From Segatella hominis (lineage in GTDB: Bacteria > Bacteroidota > Bacteroidia > Bacteroidales > Bacteroidaceae), in assembly GCF_004535825.1 (NCBI RefSeq), contig NZ_SGVY01000003.1, positions 96,544 through 160,543 of the forward strand: DNA of 64,000 nucleotides, given 5' to 3'. Below, piece after piece: positions 45,110-54,631 of this stretch. The position numbers and the translations under genes are program-made. Below the pieces are notes generated by a model. It made no database searches and was not told the DNA's origin. It saw only the letters and a program-made list of their open reading frames with translations. The stretch's first letter is position 1. Every line of letters starts with the position of its first letter.

Positions 45110-45119
45110 ATCAGAAATC

Positions 45120-45314
45120 AAGACTAAAGGCATTATGGGCTGCATCGTGAATGGTTCTGGCGAAATGGCAGATGCCGACTATAGCTATGTGGGCGCCGGT
45201 CCAAACAAGATAAGCCTCTACCGCAAGCAGGTTTGCGTAGAGAAGAATATCCCGCAAGAAGTGGCAGTAGAGCATCTGCTTGCCCTCATTGATGCGGATA
45301 AGAAATAAAGATCG
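45120..45314 (+). pseudogene. ispG: partial duplicate of the ispG 3' end
   Basis: From about 45126 to 45314 the DNA repeats 44326-44519, including the stop codon and the AAAGAT after it, with about five substitutions between the GCATCATGGGC segment and the stop. It encodes only the last 60 or so residues ([20 protein letters not shown]...), with Pro-to-Ser and Gly-to-Ser changes, and lacks the CPGC cluster ligands. A TTG-started 70-codon frame covers it, but a functional protein is unlikely. Confidence 0.85.
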
Positions 45315-45339
45315 CGAATTCAACAAGCATCAAACAATT

Positions 45340-45444
45340 ATGGAGTTACTGACTTTCATTTTCTCAATCGCCCTGGCAATCGAGCTGGGCATAGCGATTT
45401 GGTTCAACACGGAGTCTGACCAGAAATGGATAAACAACCTTTAA
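45340..45444 (+). CDS. 34-residue single-pass membrane microprotein
   Basis: ATG at 45340, TAA at 45442-45444. The peptide MELLTFIFSIALAIELGIAI is hydrophobic and is followed by a polar tail WFNTESDQKWINNL. The topology is one helix with a short hydrophilic end. It begins 31 bp after the duplicated ispG stop. Reading frame and composition look like a real small membrane protein, but there is no independent evidence. Function unknown. Confidence 0.45.
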   Translation: MELLTFIFSIALAIELGIAIWFNTESDQKWINNL

Positions 45445-45634
45445 TGTGTTAGACAGAGCGAAAAGAATAACCGCTGTTGTCATGTGCTATTCGGTTAGTG
45501 TTTGCACTTTATGTGCTGTACGTCCTCAGCGGAAACCTATCGTTGTTATGTGCTATTAAGTTAGTTTTTGTCTCTTCAATGAGGCTGGACGTGACAGGTA
45601 GGCCTACCCTCGATGCCTTGGCATCGAGGGTTTT
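45445..45634 (+). ncRNA. possible structured transcript ending in a terminator
   Basis: About 190 nt without a convincing ORF. It holds two diverged tandem copies (about 68-73 bp apart) of TGTTRTGTGCTATT..GTTAGT (near 45474 and 45542), and ends at a strong terminator. It could be the 3' part of the microprotein transcript or a separate RNA; no promoter was found inside. Confidence 0.35.
45607..45634 (+). terminator. intrinsic terminator
   Basis: CCCTCGATGCC (45607-45617), TT, GGCATCGAGGG (45620-45630), TTTT. Perfect 11-bp GC-rich stem. Confidence 0.88.
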
Positions 45635-45858
45635 ATTATGTTCTCAATCTTTTTCGAAAAATACGCTAAAATCTGCAGAATAGCTTAAAATGGGCAATCT
45701 ATGATGATTTTACCTCAATGGAGACTATGATTTAACAACATTCTGCATGCATTTATCATCAAACAACACTCTTTGGCTGCAAAAATACTAAAAAGAAGTA
45801 ATTTACAAGCCAAGATTGTTATAAAAACATTAAAAACAATGGCAAATATCAGCAAATC
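45635..45858. other. non-coding AT-rich gap
   Basis: No ORF, repeat or hairpin of note between the terminator and the next promoter. Confidence 0.45.
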
Positions 45859-45891
45859 TTTTGCTTATTCGCATTTTTGCAATATATTTGC
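45859..45891 (+). promoter_or_regulatory. promoter of the TonB-C-like gene
   Basis: TTTTG (45859-45863), 19 bp, TATATTTGC (45883-45891). Confidence 0.65.
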
Positions 45892-45985
45892 AGCGAAAAT
45901 AAATAAAAAACATGATGTAAGAGACTTGCATCTTCTCAGACTAAATATGTAAAGAAATTAACAGATAAAATCATATAGAATAAAG

Positions 45986-46468
45986 ATGAAGGAATTAGTG
46001 GGTATTATATTATTGACAGTTTTGGTAGTATTTGGTTCACGCAACTCCAATACAGATGTGTCTCTTGTGGGAACATCTCCGAAACTATTTGATGTATGCC
46101 AAGTAAGCACAGGTAATCCTGACTATAGAAATAAAGAGTTGTTTATAAACGAATTGAAAAGAAAATGTAAATATCCTATTGAGTTTCAAAAAAATAATTT
46201 GGAGGCATACGTTGCTATTGAGTACAAGACAGACCAACGAGGATATATTGTAAAAAAAAGAGTAGCTATTTGCGACAATAAAAAATTCAAAAAGATAACA
46301 TTGGAAATATTCAATCAAGTTAAAACTCTCAAAATAGCCACAACAGAGAAAATAGATACAATCTACTTCCAATACAAGATACAAGGTTCACCAACTTTAA
46401 TCCATTCAAAAGTAGATGTCAAGATTATCGGCTATGGCTACAATAATAAATCAATTTTAATGAAGTAA
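45986..46468 (+). CDS. small secreted protein with TonB C-terminal-like fold
   Basis: 160 residues. An N-terminal hydrophobic segment KELVGIILLTVLVVFGS serves as signal or anchor. The body has the TonB-C pattern: LKRKCKYPIEFQKNNLEAYVAIEYKTDQRGYIVKKRVAICDNKKF, then ITLEIFNQVKTLKIATTEKIDTIYFQYKIQ. This resembles the strand-strand-helix-strand order of energy-transducer C-terminal domains, but the protein lacks the proline-rich spacer. It may be an adaptor or a diverged relative. Separate transcript. Confidence 0.55.
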   Translation: MKELVGIILLTVLVVFGSRNSNTDVSLVGTSPKLFDVCQVSTGNPDYRNKELFINELKRKCKYPIEFQKNNLEAYVAIEYKTDQRGYIVKKRVAICDNKKFKKITLEIFNQVKTLKIATTEKIDTIYFQYKIQGSPTLIHSKVDVKIIGYGYNNKSILMK

Positions 46469-46675
46469 CTTGATTTATCATAATAAATAAACACATCTGA
46501 ATTTTCATCAACCCCAATTAAAACAATAGCATGACTTCACCTCAAATCCACAACTAAGCCCTTCAACGTCCTTCTTGTGTGTACACGTCCTCTCATTACT
46601 GAATTATCAGATAAATTGAGGCTGAAGCACCCACTTCTGCCTACAATATCCCCTTACGCCCGCAATGCGACTTGA
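46469..46675. other. non-coding gap
   Basis: Nothing recognised; composition less AT-rich than neighbouring gaps, possibly decayed coding sequence. Confidence 0.3.
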
Positions 46676-47170
46676 GACAATACGCATATCATACCCATAA
46701 GTTATAGGCGTTATCCTAAGAAACCACTGTTCATATCACCGAAGATACGTTCCTTTCATCAGTTTCTTTATCGTTCTGAGAATAGTGTCAGAGCGATAAA
46801 GGGGCTAACGCAAGAAAATATTTCATACACATCAGATACTGGTAAGAACTACGATTTCAATACGGCTGACACTCTCAATACTTTACTACTCAATTGTATG
46901 TTTGCATCTGGCCAACTGAAAGAGGGTGAGAAGTATGATGCAAAGCCTACATACAAGAAGTTCTCGCTCTACAAAGACATCTTTGCTCTCATAGGTTGGA
47001 AAACAAAGGTAATCAATGGCATTGTGTTTGAATTGAACTCTATCCTTGTTGAGAAGTGGAAGGGTAAAGCATATCGGCTGTTTTTCACAAAAGTTATACG
47101 ACCGGTTTACTCATGTGATGCCTCTCCATCCATTCACTTTAGCGGAAACAGAGAAATTGTGTACCAGTAA
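46676..47170 (+). pseudogene. start-less open frame, probable gene remnant
   Basis: After an in-frame TGA at 46673 the frame stays open for 165 codons, to a stop at 47168-47170. The first ATG is at 46898 (90 codons). The sequence around it is protein-like on both sides of that ATG (GKNYDFNTADTLNTLLLNC and KFSLYKDIFALIGWKTKVI). The lack of an upstream start suggests a 5'-truncated gene. Family not recognised. Confidence 0.35.
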
Positions 47171-47216
47171 GCAGCCAGAAAGATTAAGTGTTCGCGCAGC
47201 TCTATAAAAGCCAAAA

Positions 47217-47244
47217 GCACGACCATCTTCTCAGATAGCCGTGC
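47217..47244 (-). terminator. hairpin downstream of the SusCD locus
   Basis: GCACGACCATCT (47217-47228) and AGATAGCCGTGC (47233-47244) pair with two G-U type positions around TCTC. On the minus strand it is followed by TTTTGGCT. It lies 47 bp past the last gene of the locus. Confidence 0.55.
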
Positions 47245-47290
47245 CAATAATATTTTTCAAAACCACTGTTTTGCAAGAGAGAGATTGTAT

Positions 47291-48616
47291 TTATTTCTTC
47301 AATAATTCATCAATAAGCTTAGAAGTCTCTGGACTTGATGGGCGAGGAGCATCAGCCTTGATAATCTTTCCTTCACGATCAAGCAAGATGAAACGAGGAA
47401 TACCATTAATAAGATATTTTTTCATAAACTCATCTTTGTTGCCCATGTGCAACTGGATGCCCTTCATATCTCCTTTCTGGATTCGTTTTTCCCAAGCCTG
47501 CTTGTTTTGGTCGCAGGACAAACCGACGAAGTAGATGTCCTTACCAACGTATGCCTCCTCCAACTTGGTCATATAAGGAAGTTCACCACGACAAGGGCCA
47601 CACCAGGTTGCCCATACGTCAATATAGACATACTTGCCTTTTAGAGACTCCAAGGAAACCATTTTACCATTGATATCAGGACAATTGAAAGATGGAGAAG
47701 GATTACCAGCTCTTAAAGTTTCCCATTGCTTGCACAAATTGTCAAACTTCTCTATATTCTTGGCATCTGTTACATTCTTGTGGAAGTATGCAATTACTTC
47801 ATCATTTCCAGCCAATCCAGAACCAGAAACCACACCATAAAGATAAGCATTAGTTACATAAGATTTCACTTGAGCATCTGCAACATGAGCATCCATGAAG
47901 TTCATAAATTCTTGTTTTCTATCACCACCCTTAAAAACCTGACACAAAATAGAATTCGTGATAAACTCTCCGTATTCAGGATATTCAAACAAACTACCAT
48001 CCATAACTGCCAATTCCTTCAACTTGGTATAATAGGCAGCAGAAGGCACAAATGACTCTAATTTATGAATATAAGGATAATATGACTTATATAAAGGGAA
48101 CTTAGAATAAGACTGCAATTTCAAATGTTCTTGTTCTTTCTTAGTGAATTTAGCAGGTAAACCCGCCTTTTTCAATAAGGCCAAGTTAGCCTCATATACA
48201 CTATCATTACTCTTGATAAAAGCAGCCTCATCCTTGCCAAAATCATTAAAGCCAAGAAATGCAAAGCGAGTTTTCAACAAATAGTTATTGACAGATGCCA
48301 AATCACCAGTACAATTGAAAACACGAGATTCTGTATCATAATCTACAGTCAGATCTTTATCAGACTCCAGATATAAATTACGACTGAAAGATTTACCATA
48401 ACGTACCTGTACGTACTGTGGAGTGAAACCATCCTTTTTTACAGTAACTACACCATTCACTACATCTACATCCATTATTTCATTGGATGCACACCAAGTC
48501 AACTTCAACTTTGCTCCTTCCTCTGGATGAGCAATTTTAAAAGTATAAGTTCCTGCGTGCATTGACATAGCGGCAAGCCATGTCAATGCAATACTAAATA
48601 TTCTTTTGCTAATCAT
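47291..48616 (-). CDS. TlpA-family thioredoxin-like protein, last gene of the SusCD locus
   Basis: 441 residues. Signal peptide at the N-terminus (MISKRIFSIALTWLAAMSMHA), a beta-rich N-terminal domain of about 100 residues (KIAHPEEGAKLKLTW...), a helical middle, and a C-terminal thioredoxin domain with VWATWCGPCRGELPYM (CGPC active site) and the cis-Pro in INGIPRFILLD. Such periplasmic thiol reductases are common beside Bacteroidetes TonB loci. It lies 21 bp after the DUF4465 gene and is probably expressed with susC/D. The redox substrate is unknown. Confidence 0.88.
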   Translation of the reverse strand: MISKRIFSIALTWLAAMSMHAGTYTFKIAHPEEGAKLKLTWCASNEIMDVDVVNGVVTVKKDGFTPQYVQVRYGKSFSRNLYLESDKDLTVDYDTESRVFNCTGDLASVNNYLLKTRFAFLGFNDFGKDEAAFIKSNDSVYEANLALLKKAGLPAKFTKKEQEHLKLQSYSKFPLYKSYYPYIHKLESFVPSAAYYTKLKELAVMDGSLFEYPEYGEFITNSILCQVFKGGDRKQEFMNFMDAHVADAQVKSYVTNAYLYGVVSGSGLAGNDEVIAYFHKNVTDAKNIEKFDNLCKQWETLRAGNPSPSFNCPDINGKMVSLESLKGKYVYIDVWATWCGPCRGELPYMTKLEEAYVGKDIYFVGLSCDQNKQAWEKRIQKGDMKGIQLHMGNKDEFMKKYLINGIPRFILLDREGKIIKADAPRPSSPETSKLIDELLKK

Positions 48617-48637
48617 TTATTGATATTATTAGTTGTA

Positions 48638-49456
48638 TTACTTTGCAAATTGAAAACCATCAAGACAGAACCAAGCAGGTGTACGCATTTTACCATTTTC
48701 ATCCTTATCAGAGGAATCTAAATAGAATACTACCTTATCAACAGTACCCAAAGCCGTAAGATCCATCTTCATCCAATCAGCTACTACATAATCCCAAGTA
48801 GGATGGTCTGCGTTATGTCCTTTCTTGCAAGCCAAGTCGAAACTAACACTTCCTGTTTCACTACCAGCAAGGTAACCCTTAGCTGTAACTATGAAATAGT
48901 CATTTTCCCCAAACTTCTTTACACCGCCTTCAACGTATGTATGCCAAATTCCCTTTGGTTTGCTGGGAATATTAGGATTTTGCATAGGCTTTTCCGCTGT
49001 TCCGTATGTATCACCACAAGTCATAGCAAGATAATCCCATGTTGTATTAGATACAAGAATGTACTCAATCTTCTTTGGCTTGTCCAAAGTAAAGTAAGCA
49101 TCATCACCATTGATATGGCAAACCAAATATGTACCTGTATTATTAGGCTTGGTTGACCAAACACTATAGCGCATAGAGTCAACAGCTGTCTCGTCACCTC
49201 CCCACGTGAAAGAGCGCAAAGAACGATTACTATAACAGAAACCACCTGCCAATTGTTTACCAGCCTTCACTGTATTGAAATTCATACCCGCAACAGAGAA
49301 CCCATTGTCAGGAATGACATGAGAGAAACGAGTTGGAATCTCTAATTCCGAAAAAGTGATATTATCGGCATGAGGAATGACCAAATCCATATCATCACTA
49401 CATGACGCCATCAATCCTCCAAAGAGAACTAACATACTAAATATAATCTTCTTCAT
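48638..49456 (-). CDS. DUF4465-family lipoprotein
   Basis: 272 residues. Lipoprotein signal MKKIIFSMLVLFGGLMASC (lipobox LMASC, Cys at 19). The body is a jellyroll-like beta protein with DUF4465 hallmarks: FGGFCYSN-type GGFCYSNRSLR, a YLVCHINGDDAYFTL strand, WDYLAMTCGDTYGTAE, and the end WFCLDGFQFA. Likely on the cell surface, acting as the ligand-binding partner of the SusC/SusD pair, by analogy with accessory lipoproteins of such loci. Ligand unknown. Lies between susD and the TlpA gene. Confidence 0.82.
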   Translation of the reverse strand: MKKIIFSMLVLFGGLMASCSDDMDLVIPHADNITFSELEIPTRFSHVIPDNGFSVAGMNFNTVKAGKQLAGGFCYSNRSLRSFTWGGDETAVDSMRYSVWSTKPNNTGTYLVCHINGDDAYFTLDKPKKIEYILVSNTTWDYLAMTCGDTYGTAEKPMQNPNIPSKPKGIWHTYVEGGVKKFGENDYFIVTAKGYLAGSETGSVSFDLACKKGHNADHPTWDYVVADWMKMDLTALGTVDKVVFYLDSSDKDENGKMRTPAWFCLDGFQFAK

Positions 49457-49481
49457 TGTCTTATCTTATTACTTATTTTTA

Positions 49482-50930
49482 TTATTCAAGTCCAGGATTT
49501 TGCTCTATAACATTGCTATGAGCATGAATCTCATCATCAGGAATAGGCCAGCAATACTGATTCTCACTGAAATTGACTTCTGGCTTTAATGTATAAATCC
49601 ATGGTTTTCCATCATGCTCGAAACGTAAAGATGCAAACCAAGGGGTTTCATTCTCCATGAACAAAGCCACTACGTATTCCTTGAAAATCGCATCCATCAA
49701 TTCCTGATGTGTACTGATACCTGTGACAGGTTCCATTACAGGATTGGTGTATTTGGCTCTCATCTCATTCAGAGGAGCCAAAGCACCCTGAATATCAGAA
49801 GGATTAGTTCGAGCCAACAATTCAGCTTTCATCAAATATAACTCGGCATAACGCATAGGATAAGTAGCATACATATCATTCTTTCCTGCATAGCGGCCGC
49901 GATGATAAAGCTTGGTCAAGATATTATCTTTAGTACTGGTATCCCATGTTTCTGGAGCACGAGCAGTACCAAAAGTTACATCATGGCGTGCATCATTATC
50001 AAGCCATTCCTGAACCAAATCCGTAAACTTATTGCTATAATAGAAGCCGTATGAGTACATAAATTCATAACCAGAAATACCATAATAAGAATCCGTATTA
50101 TCACCCAAATAATGTGAGAAACAGTTTTCCTTGGAATTCCAGCCATTTTCGTAAAGTTTAGCCAAATCGGTTTCCATCTGCCAACCAGAATTGTTTGCCA
50201 ATAATTCGTTGACCAATGTCAAAGCTTTAGCATAATCTCCTTCCCATCCACGAACCAGCAACAACTTTGCATGCATAGCCTTGGCAAAGAGTTTATTCAT
50301 ACGATATGCAGTGGTATAATCTGGAGCATTCTGTTCTGCAAACTCTAAATCATCAAGAATATATTGATAACTCTCACCTACTGTACTTCTGCCTACCATC
50401 AAGTTAGACAATTCAGAAGTCTGGTCACGATAGATGATACCGTATGGAGAATCAGCCTTGTCAAACCAATGTCCATAGAGCCACAATAATTCCAAATTAC
50501 AATAGCCACGAAAACAACGAGCCTCGCCTAAGAGTGAGTTTTTGTCAGCTACAGAAGGAAAACTACTATCATCCAACTTGTTTATACCATTGATGGCAGC
50601 ATTACAAGTATTAATAATATCATATAACTGAGACCATTGACTGGCAGTAGCACTTGAACTCTGCTTATAGCTCATAGAATACATCTCATTGCTATATGTC
50701 CAAAATCCAGCCATGCACTGAAGGTAAGAATACAAATATCCTCCCAGATTAGAACCGCCAGTCTCATATACACCATAAATGCCGTTTACAGCATTTTTTG
50801 CACCAGAATAATCCAAGACTGCATTATCTGTAGTCAAGGAATGCTTTGGAGTTTCTGTAAGATAGTCATCACAAGCTGTAAAGCACAAACTTCCAGCCAG
50901 CAACAAACTGAATATTTTAATTTTCTTCAT
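49482..50930 (-). CDS. SusD-like outer-membrane lipoprotein
   Basis: 482 residues. Lipoprotein signal MKKIKIFSLLLAGSLCFTAC, then DDYLTETPKHSLTTDNAV, the usual SusD opening. TPR-like helices follow (LLGEARCFRGYCNLELLWLYG; AYRMNKLFAKAMHAKLLLVRG), and the RagB/SusD C-terminal part has YPMRYAELYLMKAELLART and the end WPIPDDEIHAHSNVIEQNPGL. It caps the SusC transporter and captures ligand at the surface. Starts 7 bp after susC. Confidence 0.94.
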   Translation of the reverse strand: MKKIKIFSLLLAGSLCFTACDDYLTETPKHSLTTDNAVLDYSGAKNAVNGIYGVYETGGSNLGGYLYSYLQCMAGFWTYSNEMYSMSYKQSSSATASQWSQLYDIINTCNAAINGINKLDDSSFPSVADKNSLLGEARCFRGYCNLELLWLYGHWFDKADSPYGIIYRDQTSELSNLMVGRSTVGESYQYILDDLEFAEQNAPDYTTAYRMNKLFAKAMHAKLLLVRGWEGDYAKALTLVNELLANNSGWQMETDLAKLYENGWNSKENCFSHYLGDNTDSYYGISGYEFMYSYGFYYSNKFTDLVQEWLDNDARHDVTFGTARAPETWDTSTKDNILTKLYHRGRYAGKNDMYATYPMRYAELYLMKAELLARTNPSDIQGALAPLNEMRAKYTNPVMEPVTGISTHQELMDAIFKEYVVALFMENETPWFASLRFEHDGKPWIYTLKPEVNFSENQYCWPIPDDEIHAHSNVIEQNPGLE

Positions 50931-50937
50931 TGTTTCT

Positions 50938-53900
50938 TTATTTAATCGTTACTTTCACGCCTACATTAAATGTCTTTGCAGAAGGATAAGTACTATAATC
51001 TGTACCATATCCATACAATCCCGCACCAGCATTGAAGTTACCCTGAGGATCCATGCCTGGATACTTCGTTATGGTAAACAAGTTGGTTGCCTGGAATGTC
51101 AACTCTATTCCTTTAACCACAGACTTACGGAACCATTCCACAGGGAACTTGTAAGAGAGGTTTAAGGCACTCAGACGCATATAAGAAGCATCATGCAACC
51201 AGCGGTTTGTAAATACACTATTCTGACCCATACCATAGTGAGTTACTACAGGATACTTTGGATTGTTATTGCCAACCATTGTATAGCTATCTTTCACTAT
51301 ATTCAATGTATTATACGCATTGGTACCGCCAAATGTAGAAGCTTCATCACTCCAATAACGCTGACCACCTATAGAATAGGTAAATGTCAAATTACACATC
51401 AAGCCTTTCCAATACAATGTAGTGCCAAAACCTCCAAACATATCAGGAATGGCATCACCTATATAAGTACGGTCACCATCAGCAGTAATCTTTCCGTCAC
51501 CATCAAGATCGACAACATAAACATCACCTACATTTTCTGTCCATGAAGTAACACGATAGTTGGTTGGTTTTCCTGTAGAAGGATCAATTGGTTTACATGC
51601 CCAAACTTCCTCGCCATTTTCATACAAACGACCTGCATCTACATATCCATAAAAACGACCTAACTTGCCGCCTTCCTCTATCTTGTAGTTGGCATAGGCT
51701 GTACCACCCAAGTACTTGGCAACTCCATTCAATTTCTCCAAGATTCCACGGTTATGAGCTGCATTGAAGTTGACCTCCCAAGTCATATCATGATTCTTGA
51801 TGATATCTGCAGTAATATCGAATTCTATACCAGTATTACTAATGGCACCTATATTCTGGTCAGCAGAGGAGAAACCTGAAGAAATCGGAACAGGACGATT
51901 TGTTATCAAGTTATCAACATACTTACGATACCAACCAAACGAACCACGGATACGGTCATCCAAGAAACCATAGTCAAGACCTATATCCGTCTGTGTCTGA
52001 GATTCCCACTGCAAAGTGTTATTACCCAAAGTTGATGGATAAGTTCCAGGCTGCTTATTGAACATATTAGAACCCATATAACTGGTAAAGTCATAATAGC
52101 CTAAGTTCTGAGAACCTGTCAAACCATAAGAAGCTCTCAACTTCAAATAACTTACGACATCTTTCAGAGGTTTCATAAACTCCTCTTCAGTCATAATCCA
52201 ACCTGCAGCTACTGAAGGGAAATAACCCCAACGGTTATCCTTACCAAAGCGAGAAGAACCATCAGTACGGAAAGTACCTGTTAATAAATATCTGTCGTTA
52301 TACTTATATTGAGCACGAGCAAAGACTGAAACCAAAGAAGCAGCACTCTTGTTACTATTCATCTTACTTCTATTGGCAGCACTACCTAAGTTGGTCAAAA
52401 TGTCATCATCAGGGTAGTTTGTACCAGAAGCTGACATATAATCAGTAGATATATGTTCTACGGAATGACCCAACATAGCTTGCAAGTCATGCTTGCCCAT
52501 AGTTTTATAGAAAGTCAACAAGTTATCCCATACTATCGTATAGTTTTGTGTATCACTCTGAGTTCCTGAGTTTGTGCCAGAATCATAATAACGGCGTGTG
52601 AAACTCTCTGACTTGGCATTGCCATACTGGGCATTCAAAGTGGTACGGAATTTCAAAAATTTGAAGATGTTATACTCCAAGAAACCAGATGCATTGATAT
52701 TTCTGGAAACACTATAATTCAAATCCTTCAATTCTACAAGAGGATTCTTTGTATAGTAGTCAATCGTATTGATAGTACCATCTTCGTTGTAAGCAGGATA
52801 ATCAGGGCGCATTTTAATCAGGCGATAAATCATATTATCCTTCTGATTAGCACTACGGGAAGAAGCATCCATATTCATACCAAATTTCAACTTGTCAGAA
52901 ACCATTGACTCAAAGTTGAAACGTCCACCAAAGGTTCGTGAATTACTACCCTTGACAATACCATCCTGATCCTTATAACTAACAGATGCATAGTAAGAGG
53001 TCTTAGGAGAACCACCACGAATAGAAACATTATAGTTTTGGACAGCAGCACTTTGGGTCATCATATCCCAATAGTTATCATGACCATTATAATAAGCATT
53101 TGGCAACCATAAGTTATCTATATCAGTCATATCCCATTGACTGGTATTAATCAGGTTGAACTTATCCAAATCCATGTATTTTCTATTAAAATAGGTCATG
53201 CCACCATTACGAAAAGCCTCCAACAAATTTGCTTTCTTTGAATAAGTCTTATACTCCTCGGCATTCAAAGTCTTCATATCGTTGGAATTAAGTTCCTGCC
53301 AACCATAACGAGCATTGAACTCGATGGTAGGTTTCATACCTTCAGAACCCGTTTTCGTAGTAACAATAACAACACCATTAGCTGCACGAGAACCATAAAT
53401 AGCTGTAGCAGAAGCATCCTTCAAAATATCAATACTCTGTACATCGTTCAAATCCAAATTATACAAAGTATTGCTTACATCACCTGAAATACTGGCTGAA
53501 TACTGTGGCACACCATCAATCACCCACAAAGGCTGACCATCGCCAGAAAGAGAAGACTGTCCACGGATAACCAAAGAAACAGGAGAAGTAGGAGAAGCAT
53601 TGGAAATCATGACATTGACACCAGCAGCCTTACCTTGAATCATACTGGCAATATTAGAAGTCATTGGAGCCATCTCCACATCTTTCTCAGAAAGACGAGA
53701 TACAGAACCTGTTAAATCTTTAGCCTTAGCTGTTCCATAACCAATAACTACAACCTCATCAAGCAACTGTTTATCATCGCTCAATGTAACTGTAATATTG
53801 CTAACGTTCTTACGACAATTAACAAAATAAGAAGAAGTTTTCATACCAAGAAACGAAACCAACAAGGTCTCACCCTTACCTTGGTCAAGATTCATCGTAA

Positions 53901-54360
53901 AATTACCGTTGAAATCAGTAACTGTACCTATACCCTTCTTGCCTTGCAACGTAACAGTTGCAGCAGGAATCGGATCACCCTTATCATCAAGCACACGACC
54001 AGAAATCGTAACCTTTGCAGCCTGTCCTACAGTAGAATTCGGAGAGATAACTTTGACAGAAATGACACCATTGTTTTGCGTATAGGTCACAGGGAGACCA
54101 GCTAACACTTGCTTCAATGCACTCTCAATGCTATTGGCTTTCACATTAGCATTCACTTTGTAGGCATCAAGATCCTCATAAGAGAAAATAATCTTGGTAC
54201 TAAATCTCTCTTCCAACTCTTTCAATACCGAAGTCAAAGGCTTGGAACTGATCATTTGCTCATACTTCACACCATTAGTCTGGGCTACAGCGTAACTACC
54301 TGTATAACCAGACACCAGCAATGCCAAGCATGTAGAAAACAGAATTCTCTTCTTTCTCAT
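50938..54360 (-). CDS. SusC/RagA-type TonB-dependent transporter with STN signalling domain
   Basis: 1140 residues. Signal peptide, then an N-terminal STN (secretin/TonB short) domain at about 32-104 (KPLTSVLKELEERFSTKIIFSYEDLDA). A carboxypeptidase-regulatory-like domain is at about 116-195 (TISGRVLDDKGDPIPAATVTLQG). A LDEVVVIGYGTAKAKDLTGS plug start follows at about 200-220, then the 22-strand barrel ending FNVGVKVTIK. The STN domain is what FecR-type anti-sigma proteins contact, so this is a transducer: ligand import is coupled to ECF sigma activation. Preceded by a candidate ECF promoter. Confidence 0.95.
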   Translation of the reverse strand: MRKKRILFSTCLALLVSGYTGSYAVAQTNGVKYEQMISSKPLTSVLKELEERFSTKIIFSYEDLDAYKVNANVKANSIESALKQVLAGLPVTYTQNNGVISVKVISPNSTVGQAAKVTISGRVLDDKGDPIPAATVTLQGKKGIGTVTDFNGNFTMNLDQGKGETLLVSFLGMKTSSYFVNCRKNVSNITVTLSDDKQLLDEVVVIGYGTAKAKDLTGSVSRLSEKDVEMAPMTSNIASMIQGKAAGVNVMISNASPTSPVSLVIRGQSSLSGDGQPLWVIDGVPQYSASISGDVSNTLYNLDLNDVQSIDILKDASATAIYGSRAANGVVIVTTKTGSEGMKPTIEFNARYGWQELNSNDMKTLNAEEYKTYSKKANLLEAFRNGGMTYFNRKYMDLDKFNLINTSQWDMTDIDNLWLPNAYYNGHDNYWDMMTQSAAVQNYNVSIRGGSPKTSYYASVSYKDQDGIVKGSNSRTFGGRFNFESMVSDKLKFGMNMDASSRSANQKDNMIYRLIKMRPDYPAYNEDGTINTIDYYTKNPLVELKDLNYSVSRNINASGFLEYNIFKFLKFRTTLNAQYGNAKSESFTRRYYDSGTNSGTQSDTQNYTIVWDNLLTFYKTMGKHDLQAMLGHSVEHISTDYMSASGTNYPDDDILTNLGSAANRSKMNSNKSAASLVSVFARAQYKYNDRYLLTGTFRTDGSSRFGKDNRWGYFPSVAAGWIMTEEEFMKPLKDVVSYLKLRASYGLTGSQNLGYYDFTSYMGSNMFNKQPGTYPSTLGNNTLQWESQTQTDIGLDYGFLDDRIRGSFGWYRKYVDNLITNRPVPISSGFSSADQNIGAISNTGIEFDITADIIKNHDMTWEVNFNAAHNRGILEKLNGVAKYLGGTAYANYKIEEGGKLGRFYGYVDAGRLYENGEEVWACKPIDPSTGKPTNYRVTSWTENVGDVYVVDLDGDGKITADGDRTYIGDAIPDMFGGFGTTLYWKGLMCNLTFTYSIGGQRYWSDEASTFGGTNAYNTLNIVKDSYTMVGNNNPKYPVVTHYGMGQNSVFTNRWLHDASYMRLSALNLSYKFPVEWFRKSVVKGIELTFQATNLFTITKYPGMDPQGNFNAGAGLYGYGTDYSTYPSAKTFNVGVKVTIK

Positions 54361-54412
54361 AACAGCATTTTATTATTAATTAATGAATATTATTTCTCTT
54401 TTATATGCCATT

Positions 54413-54441
54413 ATGACGTGCCATTATCGAAACAGGGTACC
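54413..54441 (-). promoter_or_regulatory. candidate ECF sigma promoter of susC
   Basis: On the minus strand GGTACC (54436-54441), 17 bp, CGTCAT (54413-54418), about 50 bp before the susC ATG. The same GGTACC-N17-CGT arrangement precedes fecR (55712-55740). The palindromic context AGGGTACCCT could also be an operator. Confidence 0.6.
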
Positions 54442-54458
54442 CTAATTGAAAGAAAATT

Positions 54459-54493
54459 CGCCTAAAAAGTTCTATTTTGTAACTTTTTAGGCG
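54459..54493 (-). terminator. intrinsic terminator after fecR
   Basis: CGCCTAAAAAGTT (54459-54471) pairs perfectly with AACTTTTTAGGCG (54481-54493). On the minus strand it is followed by AATTTTCTTTC. It separates the sigma/fecR transcript from susC. Confidence 0.78.
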
Positions 54494-54631
54494 ATATTCT
54501 TAATTATTTCAACGATACAAATGGTAAAATTTGAATAACTATGCAATATAAAACATGTCTCAGAAGACATCTTCCTTTATCACTACTTTAGAAGCGAATT
54601 TAAGAGACGGACATGACTATAGAAACGGTAA

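Noticed and set aside
51309-51320. Further GGTACC inside susC and other genes (for example near 56908 and 59818)
   Set aside because: They lie inside genes, away from any start codon in the right orientation, so they were not counted as ECF promoters.
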